From contig CANJCG010000041.1 of the NCBI GenBank assembly GCA_947472655.1, positions 1-12,355 of the forward strand: a DNA stretch of 12,355 bases. Reading direction: 5' to 3'. Below, in pieces: positions 1 to 6,905 of this stretch. A program made the translations under genes and the position numbers. The DNA is from Actinomycetota bacterium (GTDB lineage: Bacteria; Actinomycetota; Actinomycetes; S36-B12). Numbering within the stretch: position 1 is the stretch's first letter; each line of letters opens with the position of its first letter. The notes under the pieces are model-generated. The model was given only the letters and a program-made list of their open reading frames with translations. It made no database searches and had not been told where the DNA came from.

Positions 1-381
1 CAACTCCGCATCGCGATGGTTCGCCGGCCACGCGAGTACCGAGCAGGCGATGAGGTGCGGATGGGCGGCGGCCAGCGAGGCATCGTCAAGCCCGAGCGCG
101 CGTGCCTTGCCCGGTGAGAGCGAGTGGACCAGCACATCCGCGCCAGCCAGCAACGAGTCGAGGCGTTCGCGGCCAGAGGCCTCGTGCACGTCTAGCACGA
201 CGGACTGCTTGCTGCGGTTCCAGGTCTTAAAGCCCGGCAGGGAGCGGGTGGTCACCCCGCCTGGCGGCTCCACGAGCACGACGTCGGCGCCTGCCTCGGC
301 GAGCACCATGGTGGCCGTCGGGCCAGCAATGCCGTCCGAGAGGTCGACGATCCGAATGTCGTGCAATATTCCTGTCTGCAT
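1..381 (-). CDS. CaiB/BaiF-family CoA transferase, N-terminal part (runs off window start)
   Basis: The frame is open from an ATG at 381-379 to the first base of the window (127 codons), so the 3' end is missing. The N-terminus reads MQTGILHDIRIVDLSDGIAG, followed by GPTATMVLAEAGADVVLVEP. This is the characteristic class III CoA-transferase opening, a Rossmann-like segment ending in an acidic residue and a proline. Around residues 80-105 comes ADVLVHSLSPGKARALGLDD, which corresponds to the family's ADVLVENFRPG...LGL segment, and later LIACSVLAWPANHRDAEL. Family members move CoA between acyl-CoA esters and carboxylic acids such as carnitine, formate/oxalate or bile acids. The substrate cannot be read from this fragment. 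GGGAG lies about 7 bases before the ATG and supports the start. Codon third positions are about 81% G/C in the 42 codons nearest the edge (34 of 42 by hand count), well above the genes to the right. Confidence 0.88.
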   Translation of the reverse strand, partial: MQTGILHDIRIVDLSDGIAGPTATMVLAEAGADVVLVEPPGGVTTRSLPGFKTWNRSKQSVVLDVHEASGRERLDSLLAGADVLVHSLSPGKARALGLDDASLAAAHPHLIACSVLAWPANHRDAEL

Positions 382-602
382 GGTGTGCTCCCTGCCTTGA
401 CGGCCACCGAGGGCTCCCGGCGGATCGTGACGATGCTGGATGCCACGCAGTTTGGCATCGCGTGGGCCCGCCTGTCTCGGCTTCGCACTTCTTTATGGTG
501 CCCATGTTCTTCGTGGGTTGACTTGGGTGACAGGACAGGGCCTGTAGTCCACGTCACTGCTGAAGGTTGGCGCGTCACCGAACCATTTAGTCCGGTAGTC
601 TT
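382..602. other. Intergenic region between the CoA-transferase gene and ahpE; composition changes here
   Basis: These 221 bases must hold the upstream region of the CoA-transferase gene and the end of the ahpE transcript, as both run on the minus strand. I see no convincing sigma-70 pair and no terminator with a U-tract. A short inverted repeat, ACAGG-G-CCTGT, lies at 535-545, too small to call a terminator. By hand count GC is 67% in 421-480, 53% in 481-540 and 57% in 541-600, so the GC-rich block ends here. Frames open in this stretch do not resemble proteins I recognise. Confidence 0.5.
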
Positions 603-1082
603 TTAGTGCGGCAATGCATCGAGATACAAAGCTGGATCTCGTTCAACCCCAGGTCCATGAATAAGTGACCACGTCACAATGCGCGCTCGATCCAAGATGA
701 ATGTGCCTCGGGTTGCAAAACCTTTGTCTTCTAGGAACACGTCAAAGGCTTGTGAGACTTCACCATGCGGCCAGAAATCACTGAGCAGTGTGAACGTGAG
801 ATTTTCCGCTTCAGCAAATGTCTGCAATGAATATGGGCTATCGCAAGAGATGGCAACAATTGTTGCGCCCTTCGTTGCAAACTGTGCCTTCATGTCTTCC
901 AGCGCACGAAGTTCAGATCGACACACACCTGTGAAGGCGAATGGGAAAAACACCAAGATCACTGGTCCAGCAGCACACAGTTCGCTCAGCTTGGCTGTGG
1001 AGCCGTCACTGGCTGGAAGCGTGAACTCAGGAGCAACCTGCCCCACGCTCACCCCGATGGAGTGAACCGGAACTGCATCCAT
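603..1082 (-). CDS. ahpE: 1-Cys peroxiredoxin, AhpE type
   Basis: Cytosolic thiol peroxidase that reduces hydroperoxides through a peroxidatic cysteine. The 159-residue product has the peroxiredoxin core: VGQVAPEFTLPASDG near residues 13-27, then FFPFAFTGVCRSEL with the Pxxx(T/S)xxC signature (P47, T51, C54). C54 is the expected peroxidatic cysteine. TLLSDFWPHGEVSQAF (about 98-113) and RGTFILDR (125-132, R125 the likely active-site arginine) closely match mycobacterial AhpE (about 153 residues). There is no cysteine five residues after C54, so it is not a Bcp/PrxQ pair type. C36 and C80 are extra cysteines of unknown role. The start is chosen at the ATG at 1082. A TTG at 1091 abutting the upstream stop (TAATTG) would add three residues. 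Neither has a clear ribosome site, and translation is probably coupled to the DUF3052 gene, whose stop is 9 bases upstream of the ATG. Confidence 0.93.
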   Translation of the reverse strand: MDAVPVHSIGVSVGQVAPEFTLPASDGSTAKLSELCAAGPVILVFFPFAFTGVCRSELRALEDMKAQFATKGATIVAISCDSPYSLQTFAEAENLTFTLLSDFWPHGEVSQAFDVFLEDKGFATRGTFILDRARIVTWSLIHGPGVERDPALYLDALPH

Positions 1083-1091
1083 CGAAGTCAA

Positions 1092-1529
1092 TTACCGCTT
1101 GGCGCGCGGAGCAACAAGGCGAGTGCCCTGCCAGTTTGAACCCGCGCTGATGGTGCTGGTCTGTTGCAGCCCGGCGGTGGGTGCCGCATCCGCAATATCT
1201 TCAGGTTCAATATGGCCATCACGGCCTGGCTTTGGAGTCATTAACCAGACCACACCATGGTCAGCAAGTGGATGTATTGCATCCATCAAGCCATCAACAA
1301 GGTCACCGTCTTCGTCTCGCCACCACATGAGAACAACGTCCACGACATCGTCAAAGTCTTCATCAACAAGCTCATCATCAATGATTGCTTCGATCCCACC
1401 GCGCAGGGCTAGGTCGACGTCATCGTCAAACCCAATCTCCTGCACTGTCATTCCTGCTTCAATCCCAAGACGAGCGGCACGCTGACGCGCCACGTCTTGA
1501 TCCGCTGCGGCGGTCAACAGACTCTCCAT
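1092..1529 (-). CDS. DUF3052 family protein
   Basis: Conserved actinobacterial protein of unknown function, 145 residues. It is recognised by an acidic central block, VQEIGFDDDVDLALRGGIEA (about residues 29-48), then DDELVDEDFDDVVDVVLMWW and RDEDGDLVDGLMDAI. A more neutral C-terminal part follows, with WLMTPKPGRDGHIEPEDI and a C-terminal SGNWSGT-like segment (here SNWQGTRL). This agrees end to end with Streptomyces and mycobacterial homologues (Rv2239c in M. tuberculosis, as I recall), and the position between ahpE and a divergent aceE is the usual one. No catalytic motif, signal peptide or membrane segment is visible. The ATG at 1529 has no clear Shine-Dalgarno sequence, so a short or absent leader is possible. 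It is the first gene of a two-gene minus-strand unit with ahpE. I cannot assign an activity. Confidence 0.9.
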   Translation of the reverse strand: MESLLTAAADQDVARQRAARLGIEAGMTVQEIGFDDDVDLALRGGIEAIIDDELVDEDFDDVVDVVLMWWRDEDGDLVDGLMDAIHPLADHGVVWLMTPKPGRDGHIEPEDIADAAPTAGLQQTSTISAGSNWQGTRLVAPRAKR

Positions 1530-1738
1530 TCATTAGGTCTAGGGAACCAAAAGTTCACCAGTGCCACGCTAGTTCACCGGACGCGAGGCAGATTGGCAAG
1601 TGGCAGGGCCGCAAAAGCTCTGAAAAGTCCCCCAACTTTGGACCCAAGCCCCCCTATACGCAAGGATGGAACCAGTTACACCACCGTCACTCGGCTACCC
1701 GGCGATCCCGGAATCCGACTAAGCGAAGGGTCTAAACA
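1530..1738. promoter_or_regulatory. Divergent control region between DUF3052–ahpE and aceE
   Basis: These 209 bases must hold the promoters of both transcripts. TATACG at 1655-1660 is the best -10-like box for aceE, but no good -35 sits at the right distance, so I do not call the start point. A small inverted repeat CCAA-CT-TTGG lies at 1632-1641, just upstream of that box. Two copies of AGTTCACC occur near the DUF3052 side. For aceE, GAAGGG lies about 10 bases before the ATG and is an acceptable ribosome site. I checked the GC-rich stretch 1676-1738 for a tRNA and found no T-arm or acceptor pairing. Confidence 0.5.
1552..1578. repeat. Direct repeat AGTTCACC x2, close to the DUF3052 start
   Basis: AGTTCACC is at 1552-1559 and again at 1571-1578, 19 bases start to start, close to two helical turns. 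The first copy is also half of an imperfect inverted repeat with GGGAACC just to its left (GAAC at 1544-1547, GTTC at 1553-1556, five bases between). Position 15-50 bases upstream of the DUF3052 start fits an operator for that transcript, but the regulator is unknown and a chance repeat is possible. Confidence 0.35.
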
Positions 1739-4465
1739 ATGACACCCGCAAGTGACCGAGATGCACTGCTTGCCGGCGGCATGCCGACTCAGTATGTCGA
1801 CGTTGATCCAGACGAAACTGCCGAGTGGATTGATTCCTTCGACAATCTTGCGATCAATGGCGGAAATAATCGTGCCCGATTCATTATGTTGTCGTTGTTG
1901 CGGCGCGCGACCGAACGCAATGTGGGCGTTCCAAGCCTGCGAAGCACCGACTACATCAACACGATTGCCCCAGAGAAAGAACCCGTCTTCCCAGGTGACG
2001 AAGCGATCGAGCATCGCATTCGCCAGATCATCCGATGGAACGCAGCGATCATGGTGCATCGCGCCCAACGGCCAGGTGTCGGCGTGGGTGGCCATATTTC
2101 TAGTTATGCATCCAGTGCAACGCTTTACGAAGTTGGCTTCAATCATTTCTTTCGTGGTCAGGATCATGTCGGCGGCGGCGATCAGATCTTTTTTCAAGGC
2201 CATGCATCCCCTGGCATTTATGCACGAGCATTCTTAGAGGGTCGACTTACAGCAAAACAGCTCGATGGGTTCCGGCAAGAAACGTCAGGTCAAGGCCTGC
2301 CTTCCTATCCACATCCACGGTTACTGCCAGAGTTCTGGCAGTTCCCAACCGTGTCGATGGGCATCGGACCACTCAACGCGATTTACCAAGCGCGTTTCAA
2401 CAAGTACATCAGCAACCGCGGCATAAAAGACACCTCTGACCAAAAAGTATGGGCCTTCCTTGGTGACGGCGAAATGGACGAAGTCGATGCCGTAGGTGCG
2501 TTGACTCTGGCCGCGCGCGAAGAACTCGACAACCTGGTCTTTGTGGTCAACTGCAACCTGCAACGCCTTGATGGTCCGGTGCGCGGCAACGGCAAGATCA
2601 TTCAAGAACTTGAATCACTGTTCCGTGGCGCAGGCTGGAATGTCATCAAGGTGGTGTGGGGTCGCCAGTGGGATGACCTTCTTGCCGCGGACCGCAATGG
2701 CGCGCTAGTAAACCTGATGAACAAAACTTTTGATGGCGACTTCCAAACCTTCAAAGCTGAAGACGGTGCTTTTGTTCGCGAACACTTCTTTGGTCGAGAT
2801 CCAGAAACAGCAAAACTTGTCGCAGACTGGACAGATGAAGAAATTTGGGGCCTACGTCGAGGCGGGCACGATTACCGCAAAATGTATGCCGCCTACGAAG
2901 CCGCAACTCAGGTTAAGGGCCAGCCAACTGTGATCTTGGCTAAGACAGTGAAGGGCTGGACTCTGGGTTCGCACTTCGAAGGCCGCAACTCAACGCACCA
3001 AATGAAAAAATTAACGCTGGAAGATCTTCTTGTTTTCCGAGATCGTTTAAACATTCCAATCCCAGATAGCGACATGGATCCGTACCTACCGCCGTATTAC
3101 CACCCGGGTCCAGATGATGAAGCTGTTCAATACATCCAACATGCGCGCAAGCGCCTGGGTGGTGGAGTGCCATCGCGTCGCATCGTCAATGAGCCATTAG
3201 TTCTGCCACCTGACAAGACTTATGAAGTTGCTCAACGTGGTTCAGGCAATCAAGAAGTTGCCACCACGATGGCCTTTGTTCGAATGCTTAAAGACATCAT
3301 GAAAGATCCGAACATCGGCCATCGAATCGTTCCAATCATTCCTGATGAGGCCCGCACCTTTGGCATGGATGCCATGTTCCCAACCGCAAAGATCTACTCA
3401 CCTCACGGTCAGCAGTACTTATCCGTTGATCGTGAACTCGTGTTGTCCTACAAGGAATCCATCACCGGACAGATCCTGCATGAAGGAATTAACGAAGCTG
3501 GATCTACTGCTTCCTTTACTGCTGCTGGCTCGTCGTATGCCACTCATGGTCAACCGATGATTCCCATTTACATTTTCTACTCAATGTTTGGTTTCCAGCG
3601 CACTGGCGATGGCTTCTGGGCTGCGATGGATCAAATGGCCCGCGGCTTTGTGCTTGGAGCAACTGCTGGTCGCACCACCCTTAACGGTGAAGGTCTTCAG
3701 CACCAAGATGGTCATTCATTGCTACTTGCCAGCACCAACCCGGGCGTTGTTGCATATGACCCTGCCTATTCATATGAGATCGCGCATATCTTCAAAGATG
3801 GTTTGCGTCGCATGTTTGGTGAGGATCCAGAGAACATTTACTTCTACCTCACGGTCTACAACGAGCCATACCGTCAGCCCGTTGAACCAGAAGGCGTCGA
3901 TGTTGACGGCATCCTTAACGGTATGCATTTAATTAGTGAGGCGCACGGCGAGGGACCGCATGTGCAACTTCTTGCAAGCGGCGTTTCAGTGCCTTGGGCC
4001 CTACGTGCTCAAACCATGCTGCTTGAAGAATGGGGAGTTCATGCAGACGTGTGGTCGGTGACTTCGTGGAATGAATTGCGTCGCAATGGGCTCGAAGTAG
4101 ATCGCCACAACTTCTTAAACCCAGAGTCCGAACAACACGTTGCCTACATCACTCAGCGCCTTGCTGGCCGCCAGGGTCCTGTCATTGCCGTTTCTGACTG
4201 GATGCGATCCGTTCAAGATCAAGTTCGCGAATGGGTTGAACAGCCATTCATTTCCCTTGGCACAGATGGATGGGGCATGTCCGACACTCGAGGAGCGTTG
4301 CGCCGCCACTTCCTCGTGGATTCCGAATCCATCGTGGTGCAGGCCTTAACGATGCTCGCCAAGCAAAACCTGATCGAACGCGCCAAGCTTGCCGAAGCGA
4401 TCCTTCGCTATCAACTCGACGATCCAGCTGCTGCCTATGCTGGAAACACAGAAGGCTCCGGCTGA
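1739..4465 (+). CDS. aceE: Pyruvate dehydrogenase E1 component, homodimeric type
   Basis: Thiamine-diphosphate enzyme that decarboxylates pyruvate and acetylates the lipoyl group of E2 in the cytosolic pyruvate dehydrogenase complex, giving acetyl-CoA. At 908 residues it has the length of the single-chain AceE type (E. coli 887) rather than the alpha/beta type. GHISSYASSATLYEVGFNHF (about 119-138) is the conserved segment holding an active-site histidine. The ThDP/Mg motif is GDGEMDE at 242-248, closed by NCN at 271-273. HQMKK (about 420) and GEGLQHQDGHS (about 655) match the segments carrying H407 and H640 in E. coli. No lipoyl domain or signal peptide is present. GAAGGG about 10 bases before the ATG supports the start. 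A gene for the iron transporter follows one base after the stop, so the two are probably cotranscribed. No E2 or E3 gene lies in the window. The identification is very secure. Confidence 0.98.
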   Translation: MTPASDRDALLAGGMPTQYVDVDPDETAEWIDSFDNLAINGGNNRARFIMLSLLRRATERNVGVPSLRSTDYINTIAPEKEPVFPGDEAIEHRIRQIIRWNAAIMVHRAQRPGVGVGGHISSYASSATLYEVGFNHFFRGQDHVGGGDQIFFQGHASPGIYARAFLEGRLTAKQLDGFRQETSGQGLPSYPHPRLLPEFWQFPTVSMGIGPLNAIYQARFNKYISNRGIKDTSDQKVWAFLGDGEMDEVDAVGALTLAAREELDNLVFVVNCNLQRLDGPVRGNGKIIQELESLFRGAGWNVIKVVWGRQWDDLLAADRNGALVNLMNKTFDGDFQTFKAEDGAFVREHFFGRDPETAKLVADWTDEEIWGLRRGGHDYRKMYAAYEAATQVKGQPTVILAKTVKGWTLGSHFEGRNSTHQMKKLTLEDLLVFRDRLNIPIPDSDMDPYLPPYYHPGPDDEAVQYIQHARKRLGGGVPSRRIVNEPLVLPPDKTYEVAQRGSGNQEVATTMAFVRMLKDIMKDPNIGHRIVPIIPDEARTFGMDAMFPTAKIYSPHGQQYLSVDRELVLSYKESITGQILHEGINEAGSTASFTAAGSSYATHGQPMIPIYIFYSMFGFQRTGDGFWAAMDQMARGFVLGATAGRTTLNGEGLQHQDGHSLLLASTNPGVVAYDPAYSYEIAHIFKDGLRRMFGEDPENIYFYLTVYNEPYRQPVEPEGVDVDGILNGMHLISEAHGEGPHVQLLASGVSVPWALRAQTMLLEEWGVHADVWSVTSWNELRRNGLEVDRHNFLNPESEQHVAYITQRLAGRQGPVIAVSDWMRSVQDQVREWVEQPFISLGTDGWGMSDTRGALRRHFLVDSESIVVQALTMLAKQNLIERAKLAEAILRYQLDDPAAAYAGNTEGSG

Positions 4466-4466
4466 C

Positions 4467-5600
4467 ATGGATAGAGACCCCAAGCGGTTCTTGCGCTACC
4501 TCGAAGAGGAACGCCAAGCAGCGTTGCTCTACCGATCGCTAGCCACCTCAATGACAGGTGATCGTCGCGAAGCTTTGCTGGAGCTTGCAGATATTGAAGA
4601 ACGCCATGCACGGCACTGGATTGCCATGCTGACTGAAGCGGGAATCGACATTCCACCAGCGCCAACCACCATGCATGCAGACGATGCGGCCCTTGTGCAT
4701 CAGGCAAACACGATGAGCGTGGACGATGTGCTCGAGCACCTTGAGAGCGCCGAAACTGCAGCCAACTCTTTGTACGACGACGAGCCAGATGCGCCACAGT
4801 CGATGGTTGAAGATGAAGCCTCGCATGCTGAGGCCTTTCGTCGGATGCGTGAAGACAGCGACAATGTGTTGCCAATTCGTGGAGCGATGAAGGCACCAGG
4901 TCCAGATCACATGGAGGCGTGGCACAGCACTGACACTTCTGGAAAAGCTCGTGCCATCGTGTTTGGCATGAGCGACGGCTTGGTATCAAATACCGCTCTC
5001 GTTATGGGCTTTGCTGGAGCCAACCCAAATAGCAACACGATCTTGTTTGCTGGCCTTGCTGGTTTGCTCGCTGGTGCTTTCTCGATGGCGGCTGGTGAAT
5101 ACGTGAGCGTTGCCAGTCAGCGCGATCTCTATCAGCGTGAAATTCAAAAAGAGGCTGAAGAACTGAAGACGAAGCCTGAAGAAGAACAAAAAGAACTCGA
5201 ACTCATTTACCGAGCCAAGGGCGTACCTCGCGATGTTGCCGCAGCCACTGCTGCACACATCATGGAAGATCCAAAGAAAGCCTTGGACACCCTTGCGCGT
5301 GAAGAGTTGGGGCTGAACCCTGACGAACTTGGTTCACCAGTCAAGGTAGCTGTTTCAAGTTTTATTGCATTCGCTATCGGCGCCTCGATCGCGGTATTGC
5401 CGTACTTGTTCCTTACTGGAACCGCGGCCCTGGTGTTGACCATTGCACTTTCAACGATCTCACTGTTCGTGGTCGGTGGCATCGTCGGAAAGATCTCGGG
5501 ACGCGGCATCGTCTTCTCTGCACTTCGCCAATTTGCATGGGGTGCTGGAGCTGCGGCCGTGACCTTCGCCGTCGGTTCAGTCATCGGCGTAAACGTCTAA
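4467..5600 (+). CDS. Ferritin-like/VIT fusion iron (manganese) transporter, Er-VIT1/MbfA type
   Basis: Membrane metal transporter of 377 residues with two parts. Residues 1-130 form a rubrerythrin-like four-helix domain with paired diiron motifs: E15 then EERH (E44, H47), and E93/E96 then EDEASH (E117, H120). Residues 160-377 are a VIT1/CCC1 domain: FGMSDGLVSN at 166-175 begins the first membrane helix, GAFSMAAGEYVSVASQRD ends the second. A charged cytosolic stretch (KEAEELKTKPEEEQKELE) precedes three more hydrophobic helices. MbfA-type relatives export iron across the cytoplasmic membrane, and the ferritin-like part senses or delivers Fe(II). Export rather than uptake is inferred here. The ATG at 4467 is one base after the aceE stop, with GAAGG 11 bases before. 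An in-frame ATG at 4389 would overlap aceE by 77 bases and adds 26 non-conserved residues, so I reject it. This gene does not sit here in the Streptomyces or mycobacterial loci I know. Confidence 0.9.
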   Translation: MDRDPKRFLRYLEEERQAALLYRSLATSMTGDRREALLELADIEERHARHWIAMLTEAGIDIPPAPTTMHADDAALVHQANTMSVDDVLEHLESAETAANSLYDDEPDAPQSMVEDEASHAEAFRRMREDSDNVLPIRGAMKAPGPDHMEAWHSTDTSGKARAIVFGMSDGLVSNTALVMGFAGANPNSNTILFAGLAGLLAGAFSMAAGEYVSVASQRDLYQREIQKEAEELKTKPEEEQKELELIYRAKGVPRDVAAATAAHIMEDPKKALDTLAREELGLNPDELGSPVKVAVSSFIAFAIGASIAVLPYLFLTGTAALVLTIALSTISLFVVGGIVGKISGRGIVFSALRQFAWGAGAAAVTFAVGSVIGVNV

Positions 5601-5604
5601 ACAC

Positions 5605-6753
5605 GTGGCAGTTAAATTCCTTCCCGCTCGTATTAAGAAATCAACGGGCGAGCTCACTACCGCAGCTACCCAGCGGATGGAAGCTGAACTTCCTTGGTAC
5701 CGGGAACTTGGGGCCCAGGAACGTTCATGGGTTGGTTTAGTTGCACAAGCGGGCATCACAGCTTTCGTGGATTGGTATCGCAATCCAGACCAGGTAGCCG
5801 AAATTACTGCAGGCGTATTCGGCGCAGCACCACGCGAACTTGCTCGTGTGATCTCACTTGAACAAACAGTGTCATTAGTGCGCACGACCATCAACGTCGT
5901 TGAAGAAGCCATCGAAGATATCGATGATCTTGAGACCCGCATTCCCTTACGCGAAGCCGTGCTTCGCTATTCGCGAGAAATTGCTTTTTCGGCAGCCGGT
6001 GTTTATGCCCGCGCTGCTGAAGCACGCGGCGCTTGGGATGCGCGCGTGGAAGCATTGGTCGTCGACGCTTTTGTTCGAGGTGATCTTGATAGCACTGTGC
6101 TCAGTCGGGTCAGCGCTCTTGGTTGGTCGGGTCAAGGTTCACTCCTGTTAATCGCGGGCTCACCTCCCGTTGGCGAACCAGAGTTGGCTTTGGCCGTATT
6201 ACGACGAGCTGCCGCGAATCACGAACTCGATCTTTTAACAGGCATACATGGGTCCGTCATGCTGGCAATCGTTGGCCGAGTGTCTGAGCCTGCTCGAGTT
6301 GCCCGGCTCCTTGCGGTGCACTTTGGACCTGGCCCGATCGTGGCCAGTGATCCCCTTGATGGCCTAGAAGATGTGCCAACAGCTGCCCGCTCCACGATGG
6401 CGGCATTAAGTGTGGCTAGTGCGTGGCCACAAGCTCCGCGGCCTGCAATGACCTCAGATTTGTTGCCTGAAAGAGCCTTGGCTGGCGACTTGGAGGCTCA
6501 ACAAGCGCTCATTGCAGCCGTCTACCTGCCATTGGCCGCTGACGAAACCTTGTTAGCAACTGCCTCAAATTTTCTGGAAATCAGCCCATCACTTGAGGCA
6601 ACTGCGCGCGCCATGTTCGTACATGCCAACACGGTTCGATACCGACTTCGGCGGATTACCGAAATTACCGGCTATAGCCCAAATGAACAACGTGATGCTT
6701 TCGCCCTTCGTCTCGGGCTGACTTTAGGAAGAATCGCGCAGCTCGACGAATGA
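5605..6753 (+). CDS. fasR: PucR-family transcriptional regulator, FasR-like (fatty-acid synthesis)
   Basis: DNA-binding regulator of 382 residues, homologous end to end with Rv2242 of M. tuberculosis and FasR of S. coelicolor, which activates the fab operon there. Conserved stretches include RYSREIAFSAAGVYARAAEA RGAWD (about residues 120-144), matching KYSRDLAFTAATAYADAAEA in Rv2242, and DLLPERALAGD (about 287-297). The C-terminal helix-turn-helix is at about 330-360, with FVHANTVRYRLRRITEITGY, the PucR/CdaR type HTH_30 signature. The central part (about 160-280) looks like the degenerate GGDEF-like domain of the family. The GTG start lies four bases after the transporter stop without a visible Shine-Dalgarno, so expression probably depends on coupling. 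Alignment with Rv2242 supports this start over the ATG at codon 27. Regulation of the downstream fab genes is inferred from family and position. The symbol follows the Streptomyces name; M. tuberculosis uses FasR for an unrelated TetR protein. Confidence 0.88.
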   Translation: MAVKFLPARIKKSTGELTTAATQRMEAELPWYRELGAQERSWVGLVAQAGITAFVDWYRNPDQVAEITAGVFGAAPRELARVISLEQTVSLVRTTINVVEEAIEDIDDLETRIPLREAVLRYSREIAFSAAGVYARAAEARGAWDARVEALVVDAFVRGDLDSTVLSRVSALGWSGQGSLLLIAGSPPVGEPELALAVLRRAAANHELDLLTGIHGSVMLAIVGRVSEPARVARLLAVHFGPGPIVASDPLDGLEDVPTAARSTMAALSVASAWPQAPRPAMTSDLLPERALAGDLEAQQALIAAVYLPLAADETLLATASNFLEISPSLEATARAMFVHANTVRYRLRRITEITGYSPNEQRDAFALRLGLTLGRIAQLDE

Positions 6754-6769
6754 CCCGGCTGTCGATTCG

Positions 6770-6830
6770 TGTAGGAAAACGGAGTGATTCTCCTCTTTTA
6801 TCGGGTTGAAGCAGTCTTTTTTTGTAGGAA
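6770..6830. repeat. Direct repeat TGTAGGAA x2 in the fabD upstream region
   Basis: TGTAGGAA is at 6770-6777 and at 6823-6830, 53 bases apart start to start (about five helical turns). The second copy ends five bases before the -10 box of fabD. A related TGTAGGTA lies at 9160-9167 upstream of fabF. Between the two copies are a four-base stem GGAG/CTCC (6781-6793) followed by TCTTTT, which could weakly end the regulator transcript, and a run of seven T at 6817-6823. These could be operators for the adjacent regulator, but eight-base repeats occur by chance. Confidence 0.3.
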
Positions 6831-6835
6831 TCCTC

Positions 6836-6841
6836 TAAAAT
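6836..6841 (+). promoter_or_regulatory. -10 box of the fabD operon promoter (TAAAAT)
   Basis: TAAAAT differs from TATAAT at one position and lies in the intergenic region between the regulator and fabD. No good -35 hexamer is at 16-18 bases (6813-6818 reads AGTCTT), which is common in actinobacterial promoters. A start 7-8 bases downstream would fall at 6848-6849, the A of an ATG, so the transcript is probably leaderless with respect to the short ORF that begins there. Confidence 0.55.
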
Positions 6842-6848
6842 TACAGTC

Positions 6849-6902
6849 ATGACATTGGCGGCAGCAACCACATCCGATCACACCCTGTCCCGACAGAGTT
6901 AA
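6849..6902 (+). CDS. Short upstream ORF (17 codons), probably leaderless, preceding fabD
   Basis: ATG to TAA encodes MTLAAATTSDHTLSRQS. It is in the same frame as fabD, ends three bases before the fabD GTG, and its ATG is where transcription from the TAAAAT box is expected to start. Ribosomes finishing it would be placed directly at the fabD start, which has only a weak AGAG as a ribosome site. The peptide has no run of a single rare amino acid that would suggest a classical attenuator. It is rich in Thr, Ala and Ser and unlike any protein I know. Leaderless short ORFs of this sort are well documented in mycobacteria. Its role here, translational coupling or control of fabD, is inferred. An alternative is that the ATG is incidental and the real start lies elsewhere. 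Confidence 0.5.
   Translation: MTLAAATTSDHTLSRQS
6885..6896 (+). other. Small inverted repeat CTGTC-CC-GACAG just before fabD
   Basis: The arms CTGTC (6885-6889) and GACAG (6892-6896) could form a small stem (four pairs with a four-base loop) ending nine bases before the fabD GTG, inside the upstream ORF. It would cover the weak ribosome site unless a ribosome is translating the short ORF. The stem is short and may have no role. Confidence 0.3.
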
Positions 6903-6905
6903 CCC

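Noticed and set aside
535..545. Inverted repeat ACAGG-G-CCTGT downstream of ahpE as a terminator
   Set aside because: Five-base arms with a one-base centre cannot form a normal hairpin, and no U-run follows on the minus strand.
679..1485. Two long open frames on the plus strand (679-1065 and 1099-1485, 128 codons each) opposite ahpE and DUF3052
   Set aside because: They are antisense to well-conserved genes, have serine/proline/arginine-rich composition typical of reverse-frame reading, and match no family.
1676..1738. tRNA-like GC-rich segment upstream of aceE (GGTGTAACTGGT on the minus strand resembles a D-arm)
   Set aside because: No T-arm GTTCGA-type sequence, anticodon stem or acceptor pairing could be found.
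1676..2203. 175-codon minus-strand frame overlapping the aceE start
   Set aside because: It lies opposite the highly conserved aceE N-terminus and shows no recognisable domain; reverse-frame shadow.
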